Below are positions 7,815 to 16,992 of a stretch of 25,715 bases of DNA, in pieces; position 1 is the first letter of the stretch, and the number at the start of each line of letters is the position of its first letter. Made by a program: the position numbers and the translations under genes. Location of the stretch: NCBI GenBank assembly GCA_002490635.1, contig DKUJ01000048.1, forward strand, positions 1-25,715, in the 5' to 3' direction. The stretch comes from Porphyromonadaceae bacterium UBA7207. Lineage in GTDB: Bacteria; Bacteroidota; Bacteroidia; Bacteroidales; Muribaculaceae. The notes below the pieces were generated by a model. The model was given only the letters and a program-made list of their open reading frames with translations. It was not told where the DNA came from and searched no databases.

Positions 7815-9299
7815 ATGACGCCACGCAGCCTGAAGACACGCACAGCCCACACGCTCAAATGGAGCCTGGTCGACCGTATATCGACCCAGGTGCTCTATGC
7901 CGTAACCGGTATTGTGCTTGCCCGCGCCCTCAGCCCTTCCGACTTCGGCCTGGTGGGAGCCGCGCTTGTTTTCCAGGCTTTCGCCACACTGCTGATCGAC
8001 GGCGGCTTCGGCTATGCCCTGCTGCAGCGCAAACGCCCGACGCGTCTGGACTACTCCACTGTGCTGTGGTTCAACATCGCCGTGGCGGTGGCAATGTACA
8101 TTGTCCTCGCCTTATGCGCACCCCTCATCGCCGACTGCTTCCAGGGCGACAGGCGATTGATTCCCGTGGCACGGGTGCTGTTTCTTTCTCTCATAGCCAA
8201 TGCCGCCACCATAGTGCAGACCAACCGCCTCACCAAGGCGATGGATGTCCGCGGCATAGCGCTGGCAAACTCGCTGGCGCTGATTGCCGGAGGCGTTGCC
8301 GGCATAGCCCTGGCGCTCACAGGCGCCGGAGTGTGGGCCATCGTCGGGCAGACCCTCGTGCTCGCCGTGGTGAAATGCATCGTATTGTGGACCGCCACAC
8401 GCTGGAGGCCTCTGCTGCGCTTCTCATGGCCGGCTCTGAAATCATACTTCCCCCTCGGCTGGAAAATGATGCTCACTTCATTTATGAACATCGTGTATGT
8501 GAACATCTATTCGCTGCTTATCGGCAACCGCATAGGACTTGTTTCCCTGGGCTACTACACACAGGCCGACAAATGGAGCAAGATGGGAGTGAGCAGTCTC
8601 ACCCAGGTGCTGACATCGAGCTTTCTGCCGGCGCTGTCGGCGGTGCAGGACGACAACGATCGCTTCGGCCGTCTGTGCTCGAAGATGACACGCTTCACAG
8701 CCTACGCACTCTTCCCGGCCATGCTGTGGCTCGCCGTGACTGCGAAACCGCTGTTCCACTCGCTGTTCGGCGACAAATGGGACGCCTCCATAATCCTCTT
8801 CCAGCTGCTTCTCCTGAGAGGAATAGCCGTGGTGCTCACCTCCATGGCCACGAATTTCCTGCTGGCGAAAGGCTGCGGACGCGACATCGTGCACATGGAG
8901 ATACTCCGCGACGGCTCCGCAGTGGCTGCCCTGGCCATAACGTTCCCTGTCATGGCCATCGCCACTCCCGACAATCCCGTGCTCGGACTTGAATATATGC
9001 TGTGGGGGCAGCTTGCCGCCGCAGTGCTGTCGTGGGCGGTCACCGTGCATATAGCCCTCAGGCGCTATGCCGGACTGTGGGCCGGATACGTGCGCGATAT
9101 CGCGCCTTATGCCGCACTGAGCATGCTCACGATACCTTGCATGCTCGCCGTAGGAAATGCATTCCCGGAACCGTGGACGCAGCTCGCCGCCGAACTCGCC
9201 GCCGGTGCGGCCGTCTACCTCGGCATCAACGCCATCCTCCGCTCCAGAATACAGGCCGAGGCCATAGCATTCTTAACAAAAGGCCAACAGCCGCGATAA
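7815..9299 (+). CDS. polysaccharide flippase / lipopolysaccharide biosynthesis protein (MOP superfamily)
   Basis: A 494-residue integral membrane protein with about 12-14 hydrophobic segments. The N-terminus (SLKTRTAHTLKWSLVDRIS, then GIVLARALSPSDFGLVG) is the signature start of the Wzx-like Polysacc_synt_3 family, which flips lipid-linked sugar units across the inner membrane. I chose ATG 7815 over the in-frame TTG at 7806 because that TTG lies inside the -7 promoter element. No glycosyltransferases or other capsule genes surround it, so its substrate is open. Its stop codon (9297-9299) lies in the loop of a hairpin that ends the opposing efflux operon. Confidence 0.88.
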   Translation: MTPRSLKTRTAHTLKWSLVDRISTQVLYAVTGIVLARALSPSDFGLVGAALVFQAFATLLIDGGFGYALLQRKRPTRLDYSTVLWFNIAVAVAMYIVLALCAPLIADCFQGDRRLIPVARVLFLSLIANAATIVQTNRLTKAMDVRGIALANSLALIAGGVAGIALALTGAGVWAIVGQTLVLAVVKCIVLWTATRWRPLLRFSWPALKSYFPLGWKMMLTSFMNIVYVNIYSLLIGNRIGLVSLGYYTQADKWSKMGVSSLTQVLTSSFLPALSAVQDDNDRFGRLCSKMTRFTAYALFPAMLWLAVTAKPLFHSLFGDKWDASIILFQLLLLRGIAVVLTSMATNFLLAKGCGRDIVHMEILRDGSAVAALAITFPVMAIATPDNPVLGLEYMLWGQLAAAVLSWAVTVHIALRRYAGLWAGYVRDIAPYAALSMLTIPCMLAVGNAFPEPWTQLAAELAAGAAVYLGINAILRSRIQAEAIAFLTKGQQPR

Positions 9300-9318
9300 A
9301 TTGCCGCAGCTGTTGGCC
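9271..9318 (-). terminator. terminator of the RND efflux operon, overlapping the flippase 3' end
   Basis: GGCCAACAGC (9282-9291) and GCTGTTGGCC (9309-9318) form a perfect 10-bp stem, with a possible GCG/CGC extension inside. On the minus strand the stem is followed by TTTTGTTAAGA, a terminator-like T-rich tail, 21 bases after the pump's stop codon. On the plus strand no T-run follows, so action on flippase transcripts would be weaker. Confidence 0.7.
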
Positions 9319-9338
9319 GGGATATATGGCAAGCACTG

Positions 9339-12300
9339 TTACTGCTTCCCGAATACCTTCGACAGATATTTTTCGTTGAACCGCTGCAGAAGCTCCCAGA
9401 AAGCGGGCACAAACAGCGTGCCCACAAGAGCGTTCACAGCCATGCCGAACACCACAGCCGAACCCAGCGACACACGGCTGGCAGCGCCTGCGCCTGTGGC
9501 GAAGAGCATGGGCATCACGCCGAACACAAAGGCGAGCGCCGTCATCATGACCGGGCGGAAACGCACATTGCCGGCCTCGGTGGCCGCCTGCCGCACGGGC
9601 ACTCCGCGCTTGCGGTAATCCATGGCATATTCAACAATAAGGATGGCGTTCTTGGCAGCCATGCCAAGCAGGAGAATGATGCCTATCTGGGTGTAGATGC
9701 TTATGCTCTGGTTCATGAAAAGGCAACCCAGCACGGCTCCTGACACCGCCGTGGGCGTGGTGGCAACGACTGCCAGCGGATTGGTCCACGATTCGTACTG
9801 CGCGGCAAGCACAAGAATGGTGATTATCACCGCGAACACAAGCACCAGAGCTATGGTGGTTCCGCCCTGCGTTTCCTGATATGCCTCGCCGGTCCATGCG
9901 TAGCCGAACGAATCGCCGGCCACATTTTCCACCATTTCCTCCATAGCCCTGATGCCTTCCGACGAGCTCACATGTGCCGCCGTGGTGCCGGTAATAGCCG
10001 CCGTGGTGTACATATTATAGCGGTTTACGGTGCTCTCGCCCATATCGGGCACCACGCTGGCAAAGGCTCCGAAAGGAACCATGTCGCCACGGCTGTTGCG
10101 CACCGCGAGCGACAGCACGCTCTGTGGAGTGGCACGCGCGGCGGCATCGGCGCTCACCAGCACTTCATATGTGCGCCCGAACTTCACGAAGTCGTTCACA
10201 TAGCTGCTGCCCATATTGGCTCCGAGTGCCTGATAGATCTGCTCGAGGGTTAGAGAATACATCTTCGCCTTCTCCCTGTCCACTTTTATGCGGAACTGCG
10301 GCACTTCGCCGCGATACATGCTGGTGATCTGCGCAAGTTCGGGAACTTCGGCAGCCCGACGCTGCATTTCCTCCACAACCTGGGAAATGCGGGCACTGCC
10401 CAGGTTGTTGATGTCCAGCAGCTGCATTTCAAGACCGGAGCTCGCGCCAAGCCCCGGGATGGCGGGAGGATTCACGCTGAATACCACGGCCTCCTGCACG
10501 GATGCCGACAGCTCATCGACGCGGCGGATGACAGCCTCTACGGAATTGTCGGCTCCACGCCTCTGGTTCCATGGCTTCAGTACCACGAACAGCGACGCCA
10601 CATTGCTGCTGTTGCCGCCGCCCACGAACGATGTGCCGCTCACCGCTATCACATCCTTCACCTGCGGCTCCTCACGGATCTGCCGCGCCAGACGCATGGT
10701 CACACTGTCGGTGCGCTCCAGCGAGGCTCCGTCGGGCAGCTGCAGGCTGGTGATGAAGTAGCCCATATCCTCCTGCGGGATGTAGCTCGACGGCCAACGG
10801 GAGAAGCCCCAGAACGCCGCTCCGCAAATCGCGGCGAACACCACCAGCGAAAGCACCGGGTGGCGCAGCAGACGCCCCACGGTGGAATTGTAGACTCCGA
10901 GCACCTTGCCGAAACCGGCATTGAACCACCTGTAGAGGAAGAATTTCGACTGTCCGGCGCGCGGTTTCAGAAAAAGGGCGCACATAGCCGGAGTGAATGT
11001 GAGGGCGTTGAAGCCCGAGAACGCCGTCGACACGGCTATGGTGAGGGCGAACTGCTTGTAGAGCTGCCCGGTGATGCCGGAAATGAATGCCGTGGGTATG
11101 AACACGCTCAGAAGCACAAGCACTTCACCGACAACAGGCCCCTGCAGTTCGTTCATGGCTTTCACTGCGGCCTCGCGTGGTGTGAGCTTGCCCGAGTCCA
11201 CAAGCCGCGAGCAGTCCTCGACCACAACAATAGCATCGTCCACCACTATCGCTATGGCAAGCACAAGGCCGAAGAGCGTGAGTGTATTGATGGTGAATCC
11301 CATGAGCTTCATCACCGCGAAAGTGGCCACAAGGGACACCGGAATCGTTATCATCGGAATCACCACCGCACGCCAGTTCTGCAGGAAAAGCAGGATTACC
11401 AGCATCACTATGAGCGTTGTCTCGAGGAATGTGACAATCACTTCGTCGATGGAGGCGTCGACAAAGTCGGTGGTGTTCAGAATCACCTCATAGTAGATAT
11501 CCTGAGGAAAATAGCGGCTGAGCTGTTCGAGTCTGTTCTCCACAGCCTTGGCAACCTCCAGGGCGTTGGCTCCCGGAACCTGGCTTACTCCTATCAGCCC
11601 GGCCTCGCTGCCGGAAACATCGGCAACCATGGAATAGGACTCACTGCCGAGTTCGACCCTTGCCACATCGCTGAGCCGCAGCATACTGCCGTCGCTTCCG
11701 GCGCGCAGTATTATGTCGCCGAACTCGGTGGCGTCGGCAAGGCGCCCGCGCGATGTCAGGGTGAACTCGAAAGGCTGCCCCGAAGGATCCGGCGGCGCCC
11801 CCGCCGAGCCGGCCGACACTTCGGCGTTCTGGCTTTGTATGGCGGCCATGACATCGGACGCCGTTACTCCGCGCACGCGCATCAGCTCCGGGTCGAGCCA
11901 CACGCGCATGCTGTACTCTCCCGCGCCGAAGGCCTGCACATTGCCTACGCCGTCGATTCGCGAAAGCTCGTCGACAATATTCAGCTGGGCATAGTTGGTA
12001 AGGTACAGACCGTCGGCCGACTGCGGGTCGCGCGATTTCACGGCTACGAAAAGTATCATGTCCGACGAACGCGACATAACCTGCACCCCCTGCTGCTTCA
12101 CCGCCGAAGGCAGCACGGGGTCGGCCTGGCTCACCCTGTTCTGAACCTTCACTGTGGCGATGTCGAGGTCGGTGCCGTTCTCGAAAGTTATCTCAAGCGA
12201 ATACGATCCGTCGGAACTCGAGGTGGAACTCATATACATCATTCCCTCCACACCGTTCACCTGCTGTTCGATGGGCACGCCTACGGCTTCTGCCACCGTC

Positions 12301-12467
12301 TGGGCATCGGCTCCAGGATAGCTGGCCATTACATAGACTGTCGGCGGCGTTATGTCGGGGAACTGTGCCACCGGCAGTGTCTTGACCGTGAGCAATCCCG
12401 CCAGCAGCATCAGTATGGCGATGACTGTGGCGAAAATCGGACGGTCGATAAAAAACTTGCTGAACAT
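9339..12467 (-). CDS. RND efflux pump inner-membrane transporter (AcrB/MexB, HAE1 family)
   Basis: A 1042-residue proton-driven exporter of hydrophobic or amphiphilic compounds. The N-terminus MFSKFFIDRPIFATVIAILM is typical of HAE1 pumps. The sequence shows the expected duplicated layout: a helix, a large periplasmic loop (about 30-335), a helix bundle, then the same again. The proton-relay aspartates are present in AIAIVVDDAIVVVED (D410, D411, matching AcrB D407/D408). Full length and uninterrupted. It starts four bases after the adaptor stop codon and is last in a three-gene operon with adaptor and outer-membrane factor. The transported substrates cannot be read from sequence. Confidence 0.97.
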   Translation of the reverse strand: MFSKFFIDRPIFATVIAILMLLAGLLTVKTLPVAQFPDITPPTVYVMASYPGADAQTVAEAVGVPIEQQVNGVEGMMYMSSTSSSDGSYSLEITFENGTDLDIATVKVQNRVSQADPVLPSAVKQQGVQVMSRSSDMILFVAVKSRDPQSADGLYLTNYAQLNIVDELSRIDGVGNVQAFGAGEYSMRVWLDPELMRVRGVTASDVMAAIQSQNAEVSAGSAGAPPDPSGQPFEFTLTSRGRLADATEFGDIILRAGSDGSMLRLSDVARVELGSESYSMVADVSGSEAGLIGVSQVPGANALEVAKAVENRLEQLSRYFPQDIYYEVILNTTDFVDASIDEVIVTFLETTLIVMLVILLFLQNWRAVVIPMITIPVSLVATFAVMKLMGFTINTLTLFGLVLAIAIVVDDAIVVVEDCSRLVDSGKLTPREAAVKAMNELQGPVVGEVLVLLSVFIPTAFISGITGQLYKQFALTIAVSTAFSGFNALTFTPAMCALFLKPRAGQSKFFLYRWFNAGFGKVLGVYNSTVGRLLRHPVLSLVVFAAICGAAFWGFSRWPSSYIPQEDMGYFITSLQLPDGASLERTDSVTMRLARQIREEPQVKDVIAVSGTSFVGGGNSSNVASLFVVLKPWNQRRGADNSVEAVIRRVDELSASVQEAVVFSVNPPAIPGLGASSGLEMQLLDINNLGSARISQVVEEMQRRAAEVPELAQITSMYRGEVPQFRIKVDREKAKMYSLTLEQIYQALGANMGSSYVNDFVKFGRTYEVLVSADAAARATPQSVLSLAVRNSRGDMVPFGAFASVVPDMGESTVNRYNMYTTAAITGTTAAHVSSSEGIRAMEEMVENVAGDSFGYAWTGEAYQETQGGTTIALVLVFAVIITILVLAAQYESWTNPLAVVATTPTAVSGAVLGCLFMNQSISIYTQIGIILLLGMAAKNAILIVEYAMDYRKRGVPVRQAATEAGNVRFRPVMMTALAFVFGVMPMLFATGAGAASRVSLGSAVVFGMAVNALVGTLFVPAFWELLQRFNEKYLSKVFGKQ

Positions 12468-12471
12468 GGCG

Positions 12472-13587
12472 CTATCTGGTCGGGTTTGGTTGCACTTCCA
12501 TGCCGGGGCGTACCTTGATCATGGCGCGGGTGACATAGCGGTCGGTCGGAGCTATGCCTTCGGATACTATATACATGCTGTCGCCCACGGCATGGCCAAG
12601 TGTCACATGCCGGTATTCCACCTTGTCGGAATCGTTGACAACATACAGGTAACTGCCACGCTGGTCGCGGCCTACGGCGCTTTGCCTTACCAGCATGGCA
12701 TGGGGATTGCAGCCGCAGGGCAGATCGACACTCACAAACATTCCGCTTCGCAGCTCGCCGTCGGGATTATCGATAACGGCCTGGATGGAAACAGTGCCAG
12801 TAGAAGTGTCGACCACCGGTGCAAGATAGTCCATCGCCGCCGTGTAGCCGCGCGACAATGTGTCGCTGAAGCTCACCGGAATGGAACTGAAATCCATACC
12901 GGTGTTGCCCATCCGCTGCCTGATGACAGGCAACAGCGACGCATCCTCGACAGCGAAATTGGCAACCATGACGGCATCGTCGAATATCTTGGCGAGCGAC
13001 ACCGGCTGGGCTGCGCCGCCCACATATGCCCCCACATCCTGGATACCGGAAGTTATCCGTCCCGTAAAAGGCGCACGCACGGTGCAGTAGCCCAACTGGG
13101 TGAGCGCCGTGTTCAGCTCGGCCTGCGCCGAAGCCACAGCGGCTTCCGAGGTCTCCATGGCACTCCTGCCCTGCTCGGCCTCCATCCTGCTCACGGCGTC
13201 GCTTTTCAGTGCCTGCCGGAGTGCCTGGTAATGGGCGGTGGCATACTCATGCTGCGAACGAGCCGTGGCCAGGGCGGCACGCGCCCGCTCCACGGCATCA
13301 CGGTACTGGCTGTCCTCGATGCGGAAAAGGACTGCACCCTGGGGCACACGGTCGCCGGATACATAGTTCTTCGACTGGATGTAACCGTCGACACGCGCCA
13401 CCACATCGACCTCGCGGTTGGCGGAAAGAACGCCTGGATAGGTTTTGCGCAACACTACCGAATCGACCGCAGGCACGGCCACGTCGACAAGCGGTTTCTC
13501 TGTTTCATGGTTGCCGCCGGTGCTGCCCGAGCAGGCACATACCATAAATGCGATTGCGGCCAATGCCGCCGGATTTGCTCTTTTCAT
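12472..13587 (-). CDS. RND efflux periplasmic adaptor (AcrA/MexA-type membrane fusion protein)
   Basis: A 371-residue lipoprotein linking the inner-membrane pump to the outer-membrane channel. I start it at MKRANPAALA (13587), whose ATG overlaps the TGA of the outer-membrane factor gene (ATGA); the open frame begins seven codons earlier. The signal ends in MVCACSG, with Cys19 the likely lipidated residue. Next come the first half of a lipoyl-like domain (VDVVARVDGYIQ, then YVSGDRVPQGAVLFRIED), a coiled-coil hairpin rich in Ala, Gln and Glu (about 95-165), the second lipoyl half (CTVRAPFTGRITSG), and beta-barrel and membrane-proximal parts. Length and order match the family. Confidence 0.94.
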   Translation of the reverse strand: MKRANPAALAAIAFMVCACSGSTGGNHETEKPLVDVAVPAVDSVVLRKTYPGVLSANREVDVVARVDGYIQSKNYVSGDRVPQGAVLFRIEDSQYRDAVERARAALATARSQHEYATAHYQALRQALKSDAVSRMEAEQGRSAMETSEAAVASAQAELNTALTQLGYCTVRAPFTGRITSGIQDVGAYVGGAAQPVSLAKIFDDAVMVANFAVEDASLLPVIRQRMGNTGMDFSSIPVSFSDTLSRGYTAAMDYLAPVVDTSTGTVSIQAVIDNPDGELRSGMFVSVDLPCGCNPHAMLVRQSAVGRDQRGSYLYVVNDSDKVEYRHVTLGHAVGDSMYIVSEGIAPTDRYVTRAMIKVRPGMEVQPNPTR

Positions 13588-15008
13588 AGTTGGACCCGGA
13601 ATGTCCATCCCCCGCCAAGTGCCTTGTAAAGATCCACAAGCGCTGAGAGCGCCTGCGAACGGGCTGCGACAAGGGTGTTTTCGTATGTGAGATAATTAAG
13701 TTCGGCATCATCGACATTGGTGAACGCCGTGAGTCCCTGCCTGTAAAGGTCGAACGACAGCGCGGAGCTCTCCGCGGCATTCTCCACAACAAGTCCTATG
13801 CTGCGTATGTAGCGCAGGGAGGCATCGTAGCGGCGGGCGGCGTCGCGCACTTCCTGCATGGCGGTGAGCACTGTAAGATTGTAGGCGTCGACGGCGCCTC
13901 GCAACGAGGCTTCGGCTTCGGCGGAAGCATAACGGCGCCCGAGGCCGTCGAACACGGTCCAGCTCAGTGTCGGGGCTATGTTGTACCCGAAACTGCCGCG
14001 GCCGAACAGATTGCCGGCCGCATGTGCCGATGTGCCCACGCTGCCCCGGAGGCTAAGCGATGGTAGATATTCGCCCCGTGCGACGCCAAGCGAGGCTGCG
14101 GCGGCATCGATCTGCCGTTCGGCCTGCACCACATCGGGTCGGCGCCGGAGAAGGTCGGCGGGGACACCAAGCGCCGGCATAGCCATGCAATCGGGCAGCG
14201 GACGTGCCTTGTGAACTCCCGCCGGCAACTCGGACGGAGCCATGCCGAGCAATACACCCAAGGACTCCACCGACGAAGCTATGGAAGCCTCGAGCATGGG
14301 AATCGAGGCAACCGTCGAGTAATACAGAGTGCGCGCCTGCGCCACATCGAGCTTCGAAGCCAGGCCGGCGGCAAAGCGTTCCTCGGTTGTGCGCAGTATC
14401 TGGGCCTGGCTTGCCGAATGCCGGCGGGCGACTTCAAGCTGCTCCCGCGATGCCAGCAGGCCCAGATATGTGCCGGCAATCTGTGCATCCACGGCATTGC
14501 CCACACTCTCGTATTCTGCAGCGCTGACAGCGACCTGCGCCTTGCGCTCTTTGACCTGGCGTGTGATTTTGCCGAACACATCTATTTCCCAACTCATTGT
14601 CACGGAACCCGAAAAATACGACTCTGTGGCCTGCGTCACGGCCTCTGCCCCGGTGCGACCCGAAAGACGTTCCCTGCTGTAGCCGGCGGAAAGCCCCACT
14701 GCCGGCATGTAGGCGGCGCGTGCCTGCCCTGCCTGTGCTTTGGCTATGGCTATGCGTGTGGCGCTGGAAGCAAGGTCGTAGTTGCGTTCGCGCCCAAGCG
14801 CTATGAGGCTGTCCAGAAGGCTGTCGCCGAAGCCTGCCCACCAGCGTGCGTTGTCGCCGGAAGGCGATTCCGCAGGCTCGAGGAGGCTGTCGAGCCCCCA
14901 GCCCGAAGGCATAGGCGACAGAAGATGGCGGTCGGCAGACATTTCTCTGCCGTACACCGCAGTGGCGCACAACATCAATACTGCCACAATGGATGAAATT
15001 CGTGTCAT
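13584..15008 (-). CDS. outer-membrane efflux factor (TolC/OprM/NodT-like)
   Basis: A 474-residue outer-membrane channel for the RND system. Two OEP repeats are visible, each with long Ala/Glu/Arg-rich helices and short beta hairpins; the first helix reads AIAKAQAGQARAAYMPAVGLSAGYS, here split by motif, and PTLSWTVFDGLGRR marks the second barrel strand. The start is uncertain: the frame has methionines at 15050, 15023 and 15008. I prefer 15008 (MTRISSIVAVLMLCATAVYG) because it gives a compact signal peptide; cleavage after VYG or lipidation at the LMLC cysteine are both possible. It is the first gene of the operon, and its stop overlaps the adaptor start. I see no TAnnTTTG promoter upstream and no adjacent repressor gene. 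Confidence 0.9.
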   Translation of the reverse strand: MTRISSIVAVLMLCATAVYGREMSADRHLLSPMPSGWGLDSLLEPAESPSGDNARWWAGFGDSLLDSLIALGRERNYDLASSATRIAIAKAQAGQARAAYMPAVGLSAGYSRERLSGRTGAEAVTQATESYFSGSVTMSWEIDVFGKITRQVKERKAQVAVSAAEYESVGNAVDAQIAGTYLGLLASREQLEVARRHSASQAQILRTTEERFAAGLASKLDVAQARTLYYSTVASIPMLEASIASSVESLGVLLGMAPSELPAGVHKARPLPDCMAMPALGVPADLLRRRPDVVQAERQIDAAAASLGVARGEYLPSLSLRGSVGTSAHAAGNLFGRGSFGYNIAPTLSWTVFDGLGRRYASAEAEASLRGAVDAYNLTVLTAMQEVRDAARRYDASLRYIRSIGLVVENAAESSALSFDLYRQGLTAFTNVDDAELNYLTYENTLVAARSQALSALVDLYKALGGGWTFRVQL

Positions 15009-15186
15009 CACAGTTTGGAACATGTTCTTGAAACGTGTTGGATTCAACAACTGAAGGTTGCCAGGGGCATGCCCTTCCGTATTTTTTATAACAAGCTGAA
15101 AACCCGGCGCGAGCCCTACTTAACATAGATTAACCACCGCCAGACACCCTCCATTTCACATATTTCTGTATTTCGCGGAATTTTCG

Positions 15187-15194
15187 TATCTTTG
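15187..15194 (+). promoter_or_regulatory. -7 promoter element for the glycogen operon
   Basis: TATCTTTG is a perfect -7 match, 63 bases before the chosen start of the glycogen synthase gene. The sequence near 15163-15168 (TTTCTG) is a weak -33 candidate at about 18 bases. The in-frame TTG at 15192 lies inside this element and is not a start. Confidence 0.65.
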
Positions 15195-15257
15195 CGCTCG
15201 AAAAACCGAATTCAACAAAAAGTGAGCGGCCACGAACAGGCCAGCAAAACTCACAGT

Positions 15258-16943
15258 ATGTGGAATGAAGACATACAGCTTATGGACATTTGCAGCCAGG
15301 ATATAGGATTGTTGTTTGAGACAAGTTGGGAAGTTTGCAATAAGGTAGGCGGAATATATACTGTTCTGTCCAGCAAGGCAAAGACGCTCAAAGACCGCTT
15401 TGGCGACAATCTGATTTTCATCGGGCCCGACGTATGGAGCGCCGGGAATCCATCGCCATATTTCATCGAAAGCCGCACCCTGTTGAAATCATGGGTGTCG
15501 CGGGCCATGCTCCCCGAAGGCGTCGACGTGCGTGTGGGCCGGTGGGACATCCCCGGAAAACCTCTGGCGATTCTGGTGAAATTCGACGGCATGTATGCTG
15601 ACAAAGACATGGCCTACGGCCGCATGTGGGATCTCTTCAAGGTGGATTCTCTGCACGCCTACGGAGACTACGACGAAGGCTGTGCCTTCGCCCGCGCAGC
15701 CGCCTTGGTTATTGAAAGCATAATAAGATATTCGAAGAAAGATCCGGCGTCGGTGATAGCACATTTCGACGAATGGACAACAGCAATGGGTCTTCTGACT
15801 ATCAAGGCCGACATGCCGCAGGTGGCCACTGTGTTCACAACCCATGCCACAAGCATCGGACGGAGTATCTGCGGAAACGGCAAACCGCTGTACGACCAGC
15901 TCGCCAACTACAACGGCGACCAGATGGCCCAGCAGCTGAACATGGAAAGCAAGCACTCTCTGGAGAAAGCGGCAGCATGGAATGCCGACTGCTTCACTAC
16001 AGTGAGCGACGTAACCGCCGCCGAAGCAGCCCAGCTCCTTGGCCGCAAGCCAGATATGGTGACGCCGAACGGATTCGAACCCAAACTCGTACCCGCAAAA
16101 ACAAAATACGCCAAATGCCGCCGCGAAGCCCGCAAGTGCATACTCGAGGTGGCGGAAGCTCTCACGGGATGCCATTTCGACGACGACACATTCATTGTCG
16201 GAACATCGGGGCGTCTCGAATACCGCAACAAGGGCCTCGATGTTTTCATCGACGCTCTCGCACGCCTGCAGGAAACGCAATGCGCCGGCCGCAGGATGCT
16301 TGCCCTGGTGATGGTTCCCGGATGGACCGCCGGCCTGCGCCCCGACCTGGCACATGCCTTGACCATGGGTGAACACCGGCGTCTCGACGACCCTTACATA
16401 ACCCATCGTCTGAACAACTACAACGATGATCCGGTGAACCGCCGCATACATGAAGCAGGTTTCGCCAACGATGGCAACTCCTGCATGAGCGTGCTCTACG
16501 TTCCATGCTATCTCGACGGTTGCGACGGAATCTTCAACAAGGACTACTACAGCCTCCTCCCGGCATTCGACGGCACCGTTTTCGCAAGCTACTATGAACC
16601 CTGGGGCTACACTCCACTGGAAAGCATAGCCTTCGGAGTGCCTACCGTAACAACCACACTGGCCGGTTTCGGAGCATGGGTGGAAGCTACATGGCCCGGA
16701 GCCGGATTCGAAAGATGCGGAGTAGAGGTGGTGGGACGGACCGACCACAACTACCACGAATGCGTCGGAGCCATAGCCGGAGAAATCGGAAAGCTCGCCA
16801 CAATGTCGACGCAAGCGACAGCTCAAGCGCGTAAGGAAGCAATGGATGCGGCCAGGAAAGCCGACTGGACAATATTCATCGAACAATACATGCAGGCTTT
16901 CCGTATAGCTTTCGTTAACCGCGACGCCCGCTGCATGGAATAA
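15258..16943 (+). CDS. glycogen synthase, GT3 (eukaryote-like) family
   Basis: A cytoplasmic glucosyltransferase that lengthens glycogen chains. Motifs match the GT3 family of animal and fungal glycogen synthases rather than the GT5 GlgA type: WEVCNKVGGIYTVL (residues 24-37), then FTTHATSIGR, then FTTVSDVTAAEA, then KPDMVTPNGFEP, and near the C-terminus SYYEPWGYTPLE with the paired glutamates of the acceptor/donor site. With ATG 15258 the protein has 561 residues; ATG 15282 (MDICSQ) is a good alternative giving 553. A GTG at 15222 is also in frame but less likely. GT3 enzymes in animals use UDP-glucose; the donor here is inferred, not shown. The phosphorylase gene follows after 49 bases without a visible promoter, so they are probably co-transcribed. 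Confidence 0.92.
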   Translation: MWNEDIQLMDICSQDIGLLFETSWEVCNKVGGIYTVLSSKAKTLKDRFGDNLIFIGPDVWSAGNPSPYFIESRTLLKSWVSRAMLPEGVDVRVGRWDIPGKPLAILVKFDGMYADKDMAYGRMWDLFKVDSLHAYGDYDEGCAFARAAALVIESIIRYSKKDPASVIAHFDEWTTAMGLLTIKADMPQVATVFTTHATSIGRSICGNGKPLYDQLANYNGDQMAQQLNMESKHSLEKAAAWNADCFTTVSDVTAAEAAQLLGRKPDMVTPNGFEPKLVPAKTKYAKCRREARKCILEVAEALTGCHFDDDTFIVGTSGRLEYRNKGLDVFIDALARLQETQCAGRRMLALVMVPGWTAGLRPDLAHALTMGEHRRLDDPYITHRLNNYNDDPVNRRIHEAGFANDGNSCMSVLYVPCYLDGCDGIFNKDYYSLLPAFDGTVFASYYEPWGYTPLESIAFGVPTVTTTLAGFGAWVEATWPGAGFERCGVEVVGRTDHNYHECVGAIAGEIGKLATMSTQATAQARKEAMDAARKADWTIFIEQYMQAFRIAFVNRDARCME

Positions 16944-16992
16944 CGCACCGGCGACACTGAAAAACAACTCAAGAATACATCTAAAACTACAT

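Noticed and set aside
10860..12518. Plus-strand open frame of 552 codons opposite the RND pump gene
   Set aside because: Shadow of the pump gene; rich in His, Arg and Gly, no domain, and it crosses the operon boundary.
12352..13629. Plus-strand open frame of 425 codons opposite the adaptor gene
   Set aside because: Antisense to a complete adaptor gene with clear lipoyl and coiled-coil parts; no domain of its own.
15192..15257. 22-codon N-terminal extension of glycogen synthase from a TTG at 15192
   Set aside because: The TTG lies inside the -7 promoter element, so these codons would precede or overlap the transcription start.
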